This document shows, one piece after another, positions 16,275 through 23,118 of a DNA stretch of 23,118 nt. The stretch's first letter is position 1. Each line of letters opens with the position of its first letter. The translations under genes were made by a program, and so were the position numbers. Origin of the DNA: Acidobacteriota bacterium (GTDB lineage: Bacteria > Acidobacteriota > Terriglobia > Terriglobales > Acidobacteriaceae); the NCBI GenBank assembly GCA_021851465.1, contig JAJZDL010000016.1, positions 1 through 23,118 on the forward strand, written 5' to 3'. The notes beneath the pieces are model-generated. The model did no database searches and was not told where the DNA came from. It worked only from the letters and a program-made list of their open reading frames with translations.

Positions 16275-17300
16275 TTACCCGCCGAGATCGACGAGCTGAA
16301 CTCTCCCAACGGATTGCCCCAGAAAACGCGGGCCGAGCCGCTCGAACTTCTGCACGGAATCGGTCGCGAAGAACTCGCAGGTTGCCTCGTCAACGCCGGA
16401 CAATGCTGCATCTGCCGGGCCCAGTACCGCCTGGCGAGGGTTCGCGCCGCTTGCCTCTGTCGGGCCTCCGCGCGCGAGGCCGTTCTCGGACAAGGCCCGC
16501 GCCACGGCCTGCGCCGTCGCCTGCGCCGAGTCGATGATGCGCAGCGGACGGCCAAGCTCCGCCAGCGTGCGTTCGATCTCCAGCCGCAACAATGGATAGT
16601 GCGTGCAGCCAAGCAGCAACACGCGGCCCTGCGGGGCCACGCGAAGCGCCTCGCCAAGGTAGATGCGCAGTACCTGCGCGGTCACGGAAGCCCGTGCCGG
16701 ATCGTCCGCCAATTTGAGGTCTTCGAGCGTCTCCTCGCCGATCCAGCCCTCCTCCACCAGCGGCACCAGCAGCGGACAGGCCTTCTCGGTGGCGCGCAGC
16801 CCCAGCGCCACGCAGGCCCGCGCATAGGCGTGCGATTCGACCGTCGCCTGCGTGGCCACCACCAGCACCTCGGAGGGCGTTGCGCCTGCCGCTCGCTCCG
16901 CCGTATTCAGCGCCCGACACGCATCTGCGGCGGCCTTCGCCCCAGGCTCGATGACGCCCACCACAGGGATGGAGAGCGCGGCGCGCAACTCGTCCAGCGC
17001 CAGCGCCGTCGCCGTATTGCACGCGACCACCAGCAGCTCCGCGCCCCGCTCTTCGAGGAAGCGCGCGCTGGAGAGCGCATAGCGCACGATCGTCTCCCGC
17101 GACTTCGACCCGTAGGGCAGCCGCGCCGTATCGCCCAGATAGACGTAGTGCGCGCCTGCGACCAGAGGCAGCATCTCGCGCAGCACGGTCAGCCCGCCGA
17201 AGCCCGAATCGAAGACCCCGATCGTCGACGCGCGCTTTGCGGGTGTTGACGCGGCACGCGCCGAATCTGTGCTTGTGGGGTTTGTGCGTACCGCTCTCAT
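16275..17300 (-). CDS. murI: Glutamate racemase
   Basis: MurI makes D-glutamate for the peptidoglycan stem peptide. The 341-residue protein carries GVFDSGFGGLTVL (28-40), YLGDTARLPYG (54-64), the first catalytic cysteine Cys94 in VVACNTAT, GVIEPGA (115-121), VVATQATV (147-154) and the second catalytic cysteine Cys232 in LLGCTHYPLL. It ends in the usual ATDS...F..LG..FLG. It is longer than the usual 265-290 residues because of a Ser/Ala/Thr-rich N-terminus (about 1-25), a segment near 132-142 and a roughly 25-residue linker before the C-terminal part (about 270-298). The ATG overlaps the GerMN stop (ATGA), and GGAGGAGGG lies three bases upstream. It is the last gene of the amidase-GerMN-murI operon. 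Confidence 0.95.
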   Translation of the reverse strand: MRAVRTNPTSTDSARAASTPAKRASTIGVFDSGFGGLTVLREMLPLVAGAHYVYLGDTARLPYGSKSRETIVRYALSSARFLEERGAELLVVACNTATALALDELRAALSIPVVGVIEPGAKAAADACRALNTAERAAGATPSEVLVVATQATVESHAYARACVALGLRATEKACPLLVPLVEEGWIGEETLEDLKLADDPARASVTAQVLRIYLGEALRVAPQGRVLLLGCTHYPLLRLEIERTLAELGRPLRIIDSAQATAQAVARALSENGLARGGPTEASGANPRQAVLGPADAALSGVDEATCEFFATDSVQKFERLGPRFLGQSVGRVQLVDLGG

Positions 17301-18049
17301 TGGCCCTCCTCCTGTGTGCCTGGCTGCGCCGGTTCGTCTGCGGCACCGGTTGTATCGTATGTGCGCATCAGGTCGGCGTGGCCGTTCAGCGTCTCGCGCG
17401 GCTGGCCATCCACCAGGAAGCGCACCCGCTCGATCTGCGGGAAGTTTGCGTACAGGGTCTCCAGAATCGAGTCGATGGTCAGCGTCTCCGGCTCGATCCC
17501 CGAGGGATGGTGGTCGGCAAAGCTGCCGTACAGGTTCACCACCGCCAGTTTGCCGCCGGCATTGCGCGGCCCTGGGTTCAGGTCGGCGTTTGAAGGAGGG
17601 CCGTCGGGCGAACTCCACCCCGCAACCACGGAATGGTCTTGCCGCGCCGGGCCCTGCGTCTGCTTGGCGCCAGGCGCGGCCGCAGGCCGCAGCGGAAGGT
17701 CGAGCAGAAATACAGCGTCCACAGCCGACCCGCTCTCCAGCGGATGAGCGGAGTCTTTATAGGAGTACTCGGCGATCAGGCGCGCCAGCAAAGTGCGCGC
17801 GCGCGCCGTCGGCTCCGTCGGCAGCGCAAGATCGCGGTCGACCAGTGCAATGGAGCCAGTGGCATCGTTGGCCAACGCCAGGCGCACCGTCTCGCTTGGC
17901 GCGGCCACGGGCGCGGTCAGCGGCGTCTCATCGCGGTGCCGGGTCAGCTTCTCGCGCGCCTGCTCGCATCCGCGCAGCAGGACCAGCGCCATCAGGAGGA
18001 TCGCGCCGCTCAGGCTCCAGAAGAGGATGCGCTGGTAGCGTGGGATCAT
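17297..18049 (-). CDS. Membrane-anchored GerMN domain protein
   Basis: GerMN domains were named from Bacillus GerM, a protein of sporulation and germination peptidoglycan, but they also occur in many non-sporulating bacteria. The 250-residue product has an N-terminal anchor helix (about 8-26, ending LLRGCEQ, not a good lipobox). A linker follows, then a GerMN domain: VRLALANDATGSIALVDRDLALP, ARTLLARLIAEYSYKDSAHPLESGSAVDAVFLLD, AVVNLYGSFADHHPSGIEPETLTIDSILETLYANFPQIERVRFLVDGQPRETLNGHADL. A low-complexity insert of about 55 residues (roughly 118-172, Pro/Gly/Ala-rich) interrupts the domain. It overlaps the amidase stop and the murI start, each by an ATGA. Position between an amidase and MurI supports a cell-wall role. 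Confidence 0.88.
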   Translation of the reverse strand: MIPRYQRILFWSLSGAILLMALVLLRGCEQAREKLTRHRDETPLTAPVAAPSETVRLALANDATGSIALVDRDLALPTEPTARARTLLARLIAEYSYKDSAHPLESGSAVDAVFLLDLPLRPAAAPGAKQTQGPARQDHSVVAGWSSPDGPPSNADLNPGPRNAGGKLAVVNLYGSFADHHPSGIEPETLTIDSILETLYANFPQIERVRFLVDGQPRETLNGHADLMRTYDTTGAADEPAQPGTQEEGQ

Positions 18050-19197
18050 TCGCCCCCCTCTGCTTGCGCCGCAGGAGCGCTGCTCCCGCCGGAGGGGCTT
18101 GCGGGGCCAGCCTTGGCCGCCCCGCCCGGTTTGGCGTTGGGCGTCCGCCCCTCCCCGCCGACCGGAACACCAACTGCTGCCTGGGGCTTGTCGGTCGTCG
18201 GTTTGTCGGGCACGGGCCTGTCCGATGCGCGACTGCTTGCGGAGGCTTTTTCTGCTGCAGCCTTGTTCGCCGCCAGTCGGGCCGCCGTTTTGCCAGCACT
18301 CTCAGCCGCTGCCCGCGCTTCCGCCGCAGCCTCTTCCGCCGCCTGCACGGCAGCCTGCGCCTGCGCCGGGGGGCTGCTTGTCTCCGCTCCGTGCGTGGCC
18401 GTCGCAGTCGCCTGGGTGGCCGATGAGGCAGCATGATCGCGCCATGCTGCCAACGCCGTGGCCAGTGTGGCCACCACGCGTTGCTGATAGGCCGCATCCG
18501 TCACCGGCGCTGCTTCCCCGTCCGCGACCGGAAGCGGGGCCAATTCGATGGCAACCGCTGGACACATCATATTGTCCAGTGGCCGCACCGCTGCCCGCCC
18601 GCTTATCGACGGCAGATTGGCCTTGCCCAGCGCAGCGCTCAGATCGCTCACAAGGTGCAGGCTCAGGTCGACATATCCGGCCTGCGCCATCTCCCAGCGT
18701 ACGGGGGCGAACGCCGCTCCCGATGCGGCCCGAGGATTTGTGTTCGTCTCCTCTTGCGCGGGTTGCAACTCCGAGGTGTACAGATGGATCCCCGATCCGC
18801 TCGCCGTGGCATGGAGCACAAGGCACGCCAGAGGGTGCGTCCGGTTGGCGATCTCGGCGCGCTGGTCTTCGGTTGGCGGAGTGGTCGTGTCTGCATCGCG
18901 GGTTGAGGCCACGGTGAATCCCGCAGCCGTCAGCGCGGCGCGCAGCCGCTCCGCCAGCGCCAGCGTCACGTCCTTCTCCTGCACGCGGTCGCCCAGCGTG
19001 GCCCCCGCATCCTGCCCGCCGTGCGCCGGGTCCAGAACCACCAGGTTGCGGTCCATCGCCGGTTCCGCTGCTGGGGCCTGCGCGCGCTCCGGATCCCGCC
19101 GCTGTCCCTCCGGCTGCGCCCGGCTGTAGAACGCGCCCGCCGCAGCGCCCGCCAATGCGGCGGCCAGAACGGCGACGAACTTGCGCGAAGGAATCAA
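18046..19197 (-). CDS. N-acetylmuramoyl-L-alanine amidase (Amidase_3 type) with alanine-rich tail
   Basis: Amidase_3 enzymes cut the bond between muramic acid and the stem peptide, usually for daughter-cell separation or wall remodelling. The 383-residue product has an N-terminal signal/anchor (about 7-23) and a catalytic domain (about 50-255). Its zinc ligands by pattern are His59 (VLDPAHGGQDAGA), Glu74 (QEKDVTLALAERLR) and His129 (LVLHATASGSGIHLYTS), with catalytic Glu218 (VAIELAPL). The usual LDPGHGG is LDPAHGG here. The tail (about 256-383) is low-complexity, rich in Ala/Ser/Pro/Lys with repeated AAAEARAAAES-like stretches. It may span the wall or form a coil. The start is a TTG at 19197 behind AAGAAGAG; a later ATG would remove the signal. 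It is first in an operon with GerMN and murI. Confidence 0.87.
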   Translation of the reverse strand: MIPSRKFVAVLAAALAGAAAGAFYSRAQPEGQRRDPERAQAPAAEPAMDRNLVVLDPAHGGQDAGATLGDRVQEKDVTLALAERLRAALTAAGFTVASTRDADTTTPPTEDQRAEIANRTHPLACLVLHATASGSGIHLYTSELQPAQEETNTNPRAASGAAFAPVRWEMAQAGYVDLSLHLVSDLSAALGKANLPSISGRAAVRPLDNMMCPAVAIELAPLPVADGEAAPVTDAAYQQRVVATLATALAAWRDHAASSATQATATATHGAETSSPPAQAQAAVQAAEEAAAEARAAAESAGKTAARLAANKAAAEKASASSRASDRPVPDKPTTDKPQAAVGVPVGGEGRTPNAKPGGAAKAGPASPSGGSSAPAAQAEGGE

Positions 19198-19293
19198 CGG
19201 CTCTTCTTCCAGTCAGTCTCAGTGTCGGCCACCGGATTGGCCGGGCCAGGCCGATAGTGCAACGACGCATGAACTCAGCGCAACGGCGGCGCC

Positions 19294-20709
19294 TCAATCC
19301 AGCGCATAGATCGCCAGCCCGCTCAGCAGCTTGGGATAAAAGTCCGTCGACTTCTGCGGCATCACATCGCCGGCAAGCGAGACCTCGCGCAACTGCTCGA
19401 GCGTGATCGGCTTGATGAGGAACGCAACGTCGGCCTCGCCCGCCCGGACCTCTTCGACCGCCTCCTCCGCATCGCGCAGGAAGTGAACATTGCCTAGCTG
19501 CGTGATCCTCTCCTGCGAGAGGCCAAGAATACGGTCCAGCAATATGCTGTGCAGTTGCACCACGTCGAGCTGCGCCTGGCGCGCGGGCACGCCCTCCAGT
19601 GCGGCCTGCACCGCCTCAGGCCGGGCACGCAGCAGATGGTTGCCATCGCGCGTCACCACAAGAAATGCAGGTCCCTCTGTCGCGGTCAGCGGCCCCAGGT
19701 CCGCCGATGCCTGCGGCGTCACAGTAAAGAACTCCTTCGCCTTGCCGAGAAACTCCGCGGTCTTGAAGTCCTTCAACCCGAAGACCGCGCGGTGCGTGGG
19801 CAGAATTGTGATCCCCGGCGCGTCCATGTTCACGAACGTCATCATCATTGCCGCCTCGGGAAAGGGCGGCACAGGCAGCTTGCCCGTGCCCAGCTTCTCC
19901 TCCGAGTTGCGCGGCTCCCCCAGCGGCAGCCGAAGCTGCGCCGACCGCTCCTTGGCATACTCCACGGATGTCTCATAGCGGTGGTGGCCATCCGCGATGA
20001 TCAGCTTCTTGTCCGCCATCGCAGTCAGGATCGGATTGATCAGCGCCGGGTCGGTCAGCCTCCACACACGATGCACCACGCCATACTCGTCGGTGATCGC
20101 AAGGTCCGCCGGCCGGGTGTCGTTGCCCGCGCCGTCGCTGCCGCCTTTCGGTCCCACGCTGCTGTCTTTAGTCCCGAAGATCAGCTTCTCCGCCGTGAAC
20201 GCCGGATCCGAGTACAGCATATAGACCTGCTCGCAGTAGGCGCGCGTCGCCTTGAACAGCGCCAGCCGGTCGCTCTTGTGCTTGGGAAACGTCTGCTCGT
20301 GCCGGTAGACGACCTTCTCCGCGTACTCATACAGGTGCCCCAGCGCGATGAACCCGCGCCGCTCCCGCACCTCCGTTGAATGCGGCACCGTGTAGGTCTG
20401 CGAGTAGCCGTACAGTGCGGGCTGCGTCTCCTCGACCAGAATCCCCTCCTTGCGCCACTGGCGCAGCGACTCCGCAGCGCGCGTGTAGACGTTCTGCGCC
20501 TTCTCGCCGGCAGGCAAAAAGTCTTGCGCCTCCGTGTCGTCCGGCTCGCGCTTGCCCAGAATCACGCGAATCAGGTTGTACGGGCTCGCCTCGTAGTACC
20601 GCTGCTGCATCTCCGGCGTGATCTTGTCGTACGGTTGGGTGACCACGTCCTCCATCTGGACGCGGGAGGTGTCGTAACGGAGTGCGCGGAACGGATAGAT
20701 GCGGGCCAT
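19294..20709 (-). CDS. DUF1015 family protein
   Basis: DUF1015 proteins are conserved, soluble and of unknown function; some family members sit near serine or D-lactate metabolism genes. The 471-residue product begins MARIYPFRALRY. It carries the family's N-terminal pattern VVTQPYDKITPEM...YYEASPYNLIRVIL (22-51), FIALGHLYEY (120-129), HEQTFPKHKSDRL (137-149) and the hallmark IADGHHRYETS (238-248), followed by a C-terminal domain (about 275-471). An internal stretch of about 15 residues (SSVGPKGGSDGAGND) and another around 258-275 look like loop insertions relative to the core. The start is an ATG at 20709 with only a distant GAGGAG. It is 96 bases from the amidase on the same strand; that gap holds a TCGGCC/GGCCGA stem. 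Function not assigned. Confidence 0.9.
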   Translation of the reverse strand: MARIYPFRALRYDTSRVQMEDVVTQPYDKITPEMQQRYYEASPYNLIRVILGKREPDDTEAQDFLPAGEKAQNVYTRAAESLRQWRKEGILVEETQPALYGYSQTYTVPHSTEVRERRGFIALGHLYEYAEKVVYRHEQTFPKHKSDRLALFKATRAYCEQVYMLYSDPAFTAEKLIFGTKDSSVGPKGGSDGAGNDTRPADLAITDEYGVVHRVWRLTDPALINPILTAMADKKLIIADGHHRYETSVEYAKERSAQLRLPLGEPRNSEEKLGTGKLPVPPFPEAAMMMTFVNMDAPGITILPTHRAVFGLKDFKTAEFLGKAKEFFTVTPQASADLGPLTATEGPAFLVVTRDGNHLLRARPEAVQAALEGVPARQAQLDVVQLHSILLDRILGLSQERITQLGNVHFLRDAEEAVEEVRAGEADVAFLIKPITLEQLREVSLAGDVMPQKSTDFYPKLLSGLAIYALD

Positions 20710-20748
20710 GCTGGTCTCGGTGCTCCTCGAAGATGGGGTCTGTAATCG

Positions 20749-20754
20749 ATTGTA
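20749..20754 (-). promoter_or_regulatory. Possible -10 element for the DUF1015 gene
   Basis: The minus strand reads TACAAT 40 bases before the ATG at 20709. No matching -35 was found at 16-18 bases. Confidence 0.3.
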
Positions 20755-20864
20755 CGGGGAGTGTGGCGCTCCTGGCTGCCGCTCCGCTTCGCCACAACCG
20801 CCCCGCCCGCTTCCGTCGATCTCGTCAGCACCGCGCTGCGCGCGCCGTCACCGCCCCCGCGGCC

Positions 20865-20900
20865 GTCATCCCGAGCGAGCGCAGCGGGTCGAGGGACCCC
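20865..20900. repeat. Candidate dispersed intergenic repeat
   Basis: The segment starts GTCATCCCGAGCG and ends GTCGAGGGACCCC. It resembles a short intergenic repeat (GTCATCC-GAGCG...GAGGGAC type) that I recall from several Acidobacteria and other soil bacteria. Only one copy lies in this window, so its repeat status is inferred. Confidence 0.4.
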
Positions 20901-21100
20901 CGATCTCGCCCTGGTCATCGACAAGCCCCCGGTTGCCGGAAGCTGGCGGCAATCGGAGTTGCGATGCGCCGGTGGCCAAGCTGTCCAGCCGGACACAAGG
21001 GTTTTTCACGCATGGACACTACGCGAAAAACCGCGTGACAAGCGGCCCTCCGCATAAGTCCAACTGCAAGGAGACCCTCGCAGCAGCCAATTGTATAAAT

Positions 21101-21177
21101 TGGTCGGGACGACTGGATTCGAACCAGCGACCTCACCCACCCCAAGGGTGCGCTCTACCAGGCTGAGCCACGTCCCG
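21101..21177 (-). tRNA. tRNA-Pro, anticodon GGG
   Basis: The minus strand folds as a full cloverleaf of 77 bases. The acceptor CGGGACG (21171-21177) pairs with CGTCCCG (21105-21111). A D-arm GCTC...GAGC follows, then anticodon stem CACCC/GGGTG with loop TTGGGGT (anticodon GGG), and a T-arm with TTCGAAT. The discriminator is A, and the CCA end is encoded (21101-21103). It reads CCC and CCU proline codons. Confidence 0.97.
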
Positions 21178-21252
21178 ACTTGATCTCTTGCGCCGCCCAG
21201 GCGGGCAACGGCAGGGGTTCCAAGTAATCAGTGTACACGAACCAACCGCACA

Positions 21253-21280
21253 TTCTACGCAGTCGGGACTCGAATGCAAG
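21253..21280 (-). promoter_or_regulatory. Probable promoter for tRNA-Pro
   Basis: The minus strand reads TTGCAT (21280-21275), 16 bases, then TAGAAT (21258-21253), about 75 bases before the tRNA 5' end. The spacing and hexamers fit a housekeeping sigma factor. Confidence 0.5.
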
Positions 21281-21855
21281 GCAGAAGCATCGTGAGTTTT
21301 AGTCGATGGAGCGGTACTCCTTCCCCATGCCGACTTTGAGGCGTTTGCCGGTTGATGCCCTGTTTGCAGCTTGAGTCTTGGTTTGAATCGTTGAGTACGA
21401 TGCCGGTTGAACCAAGCCCATCGGCTCCGCAATCGTCGCATCGACTTCAAAGTAAATGACTCGTATCTATAAAAAATAGTTGGCTGGGCAGCTTTTCTCC
21501 AACGCGTAGAATTGGGAGTAGATAGAAAATGCAAGAAGCACGGCAACCCTGCCTGCGCTCGCCGGTCCGCTCGATTTTCAACAGCTTCCATTTCGCAGAC
21601 AACCATTTTTGAATAAGATATTTACAGTCAGATACCCGCATTCTATCGGATTCTCAGAGATGTTCGTTTGCTGCGGGTACATCGGCAACCGGGAACACAT
21701 GGGTGCGAACGCAAGGTCGGGTCGATTGATGCAACTGCCATGGGCTACAACCCCATCCCAGGTGAAGCGCGCCGGAGGCTGGCGTAGATTGAAGATCAGG
21801 CATTCGCCCCCGCCGGGCCGTACGCCATCGACTGCATACCTTTGCGAGGGACACG
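21281..21855. other. Long gene-poor, locally AT-rich spacer before the VWA gene
   Basis: No gene with a recognisable family is present. The stretch 21450-21660 is clearly richer in A/T than its surroundings. A stop-free minus-strand frame (21299-21466) ends in a peptide with a plausible ribosome site at an internal ATG (21421). Near the VWA gene, CGTTTGC (from about 21665) could pair with GCGAACG (from about 21706) to close a long RNA stem. The VWA promoter should lie here but is not obvious. Confidence 0.5.
21299..21421 (-). CDS. Doubtful 40-residue peptide gene
   Basis: From the ATG at 21421, with GGAG three bases upstream, a 40-residue basic peptide can be read that ends GKRLKVGMGKEYRSID and then TAA. 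The frame stays open upstream to a TAG just beyond 21466 without another ATG, GTG or strong ribosome site. The residue content is protein-like (Ser, Thr, Gln, Lys, little Arg bias), but I know no homologue. It could be a small gene, the end of a decayed gene, or chance. Confidence 0.2.
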   Translation of the reverse strand: MGLVQPASYSTIQTKTQAANRASTGKRLKVGMGKEYRSID

Positions 21856-23016
21856 ATGCACCTTCGGAGTAGAAAAATCCAGCGTCGAAGTGTCCTCCTC
21901 AACCTCGCCTCCGTGGCGCTGCCGTTGCTGCTCGTCGCCGCTCGCGTCGTCTGCGCCCAACAGCCCACCGGCGCTCTGCCCGCTGCCCCGCAGACTGCAA
22001 GCACGCAGCCTTTATCGGGCGGAGCACCTTCGCAAGATGCCGACCGGCAGCAACAGCCGTCTGAAGGCCAGCAGGGGACCCCGCTTCCTGCCCTCGAACG
22101 CAGTGCCGGCGGCCAATACACCCTGCGCGAAAACGCATACGAAGTCCGCCTCAACGCCACCGTCCTCGACAGCGCCGGCCACAGCATCCAGACCCTTCAG
22201 CAGAGCGACTTCCACGTCTTCGAGGACGGCGTTCTCCAGACCATCGTCAGCTTTCGCCACGAAGATCTGCCCGTCTCCCTCGGCATCCTCATCGACAGCT
22301 CCGGCTCCATGTACGACAAGCGCGCCGCCGTCAACGCGGCCGCAATCAATCTGATCAAGCTCTCCAACCCGGAGGACGAGGCGTTCCTCGTCGACTTCTC
22401 CTGGGAGGCGTTCATCGACCAGGACTTCACCAACGACATCGGCAAGCTCCAGCAGGGCCTCAGCTACATCAAGTCCTCCGGCGGAACCGCCATCTACGAT
22501 GCTCTGGTGGCCTCCGCCGATTACCTCTCAAAGAACGCCAAGCACCCCAAACAGGTTCTGCTGCTGGTCACCGACGGCGAGGACAACGCCTCCAGCGCCA
22601 CGCTCGATGCCGCCATCCGCCGCATCCAGGACTTCGACGGCCCCGTCGTCTACTGCATCGGGCTGCTCTTCGGCGACGACACCAGCAAGAGCGAATCGCG
22701 CCACGCGCGCCAGGTTCTGGAGACCCTGGCCGCGCAGACCGGCGGTGCAGCCTACTTCCCCAAGTCCGTCAAGGATGTCAATGCCATTGCGCAGGAGGTC
22801 GCCAGCGACATCCGCACCCAGTACACAATCACCTACCACTCGACCAAGCCGCCCGAACTTGGCGGATACCGCGTGATCCATGTCGAGGCCAAGGCCAAGG
22901 GATACGGCAAACTCTCCGTGCGTACGCGCAGCGGGTATTATCCTCGTCTTGTCACTGCCGCGCAGCCCAGTCCCACCCCTGCGGTCGGCCGCTCGCCTGC
23001 ATCACCCGCACAATAA
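21856..23016 (+). CDS. Secreted von Willebrand factor A domain protein (acidobacterial type)
   Basis: The 386-residue protein matches the VWFA-related family that is strongly expanded in Acidobacteria; members are exported and of unknown function. It has a signal sequence (about 1-35, MHLRSRKIQRRSVLLNL then a hydrophobic core) that contains a twin-Arg RRSVLL, possibly a Tat signal. A Gln/Pro/Ala-rich linker (36-85) follows, then a beta-strand segment (RLNATVLDSAGHSIQTLQQSDFHVFEDGVLQTI). The VWA domain (about 138-330) has a complete metal-ion-dependent adhesion site: Asp147, Ser149 and Ser151 of DSSGS, Thr211 of GGTAIYDA and Asp240 of TDGED. A C-terminal strand region (YTITYHS..., HVEAKAKGYGKLSVRTRSGYYPR) and a Pro/Ala-rich tail complete it. 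GAGGG six bases before the ATG supports the start. It stands alone in its transcription unit, with tRNA genes on both sides. Confidence 0.9.
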   Translation: MHLRSRKIQRRSVLLNLASVALPLLLVAARVVCAQQPTGALPAAPQTASTQPLSGGAPSQDADRQQQPSEGQQGTPLPALERSAGGQYTLRENAYEVRLNATVLDSAGHSIQTLQQSDFHVFEDGVLQTIVSFRHEDLPVSLGILIDSSGSMYDKRAAVNAAAINLIKLSNPEDEAFLVDFSWEAFIDQDFTNDIGKLQQGLSYIKSSGGTAIYDALVASADYLSKNAKHPKQVLLLVTDGEDNASSATLDAAIRRIQDFDGPVVYCIGLLFGDDTSKSESRHARQVLETLAAQTGGAAYFPKSVKDVNAIAQEVASDIRTQYTITYHSTKPPELGGYRVIHVEAKAKGYGKLSVRTRSGYYPRLVTAAQPSPTPAVGRSPASPAQ

Positions 23017-23084
23017 ACTCGTCCTTCCGCCCTTCGTCCTCGCTGCAAGCGATGTCAACCGGGCCGGAGATGCTCTATGCTGGG

Positions 23085-23090
23085 TATAGT
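23085..23090 (+). promoter_or_regulatory. -10 element of the terminal tRNA gene
   Basis: TATAGT lies 12 bases before the predicted tRNA 5' end, the right distance for a tRNA promoter. No clear -35 was seen at 16-18 bases. Confidence 0.45.
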
Positions 23091-23102
23091 CGAGAGGCCA
23101 GG

Positions 23103-23118
23103 GGGCGGTTAGCTCAGT
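23103..23118 (+). tRNA. tRNA gene, 5' end only, identity undetermined
   Basis: The window ends with GGGCGGT (acceptor strand), TA (positions 8-9), GCTC (D-stem) and AGT, the standard opening of a bacterial tRNA. The acceptor sequence would suit tRNA-Val among others, but the anticodon lies outside the window. Confidence 0.8.

Larger units (their letters stand above)
20710..21100. other. Gene-free spacer between the DUF1015 gene and tRNA-Pro
   Basis: Apart from a possible -10 for the DUF1015 gene and the repeat-like element at 20865-20900, I see no gene in this 391-base stretch. The open frames on both strands are short, with no family resemblance. Confidence 0.55.

Noticed and set aside
16275..17618. 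murI read from a start upstream of 17300 (447 residues)
   Set aside because: The added part is antisense-like sequence within the GerMN gene; the ATG at 17300 has a strong ribosome site and ATGA coupling.
21133..21606. 157-codon minus-strand frame reaching into tRNA-Pro
   Set aside because: It ends inside the tRNA gene and shows no protein-like pattern.
21675..21765. Cobalamin riboswitch suggested by GGGAAC...GGGTGCGAAC
   Set aside because: The B12-box and the required helix order are missing, and the downstream gene is not a B12-related gene.

Overview
The window is GC-rich, gene-dense bacterial DNA. It most likely comes from an acidobacterium of the Terriglobia (Granulicella/Terriglobus/Edaphobacter type). 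The main pointers are a secreted von Willebrand A protein of the kind expanded in Acidobacteria, a ScpB with a long acidic insert, a DUF1015 protein, and Gram-negative envelope genes (a LolA-like protein, FabI, MurI, an AmiC-type amidase). The taxon is inferred from protein character alone, and no rRNA is present.

Layout. Positions 1-978 hold the 3' part of scpB (+). It converges on ftsH (-, 1265-3178), which has an intrinsic terminator at 1213-1241. A gene-free stretch (3179-3725) separates ftsH from a nucleotide-synthesis pair on the minus strand, pyrD (5476-6381) then purH (3726-5393). pyrD diverges from serS (6484-7896, +) across a very short region where -10-like elements on the two strands overlap. 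serS is followed at once by a small one-helix membrane protein and a LolA-like periplasmic protein, which look co-transcribed. The LolA-like gene overlaps by four bases the stop of a convergent GT-C membrane glycosyltransferase (8996-10501, -).

The most striking gene is 10767-14315 (+). It encodes a 1182-residue membrane protein joining a GH18-like domain, a NodB polysaccharide deacetylase and a processive GT2 synthase. It has its own sigma70-like promoter and a leader with a strong GC hairpin. Downstream, all on the minus strand, lie an EVE-domain gene, fabI and a DinB-family gene, then an operon amidase - GerMN - murI joined by ATGA stop/start overlaps, then a DUF1015 gene.

The right end holds tRNA-Pro(GGG) (-) with an encoded CCA and a plausible promoter, a long gene-poor and locally AT-rich spacer, a secreted VWA protein (21856-23016, +), and the first 16 bases of another tRNA (23103 onward).

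Functionally this is mostly a housekeeping neighbourhood: chromosome segregation, membrane proteolysis, nucleotide synthesis, aminoacylation, fatty-acid and peptidoglycan synthesis. Embedded in it is one unusual exopolysaccharide synthesis/modification enzyme. No CRISPR array, insertion sequence, prophage or recognisable defence island was seen.
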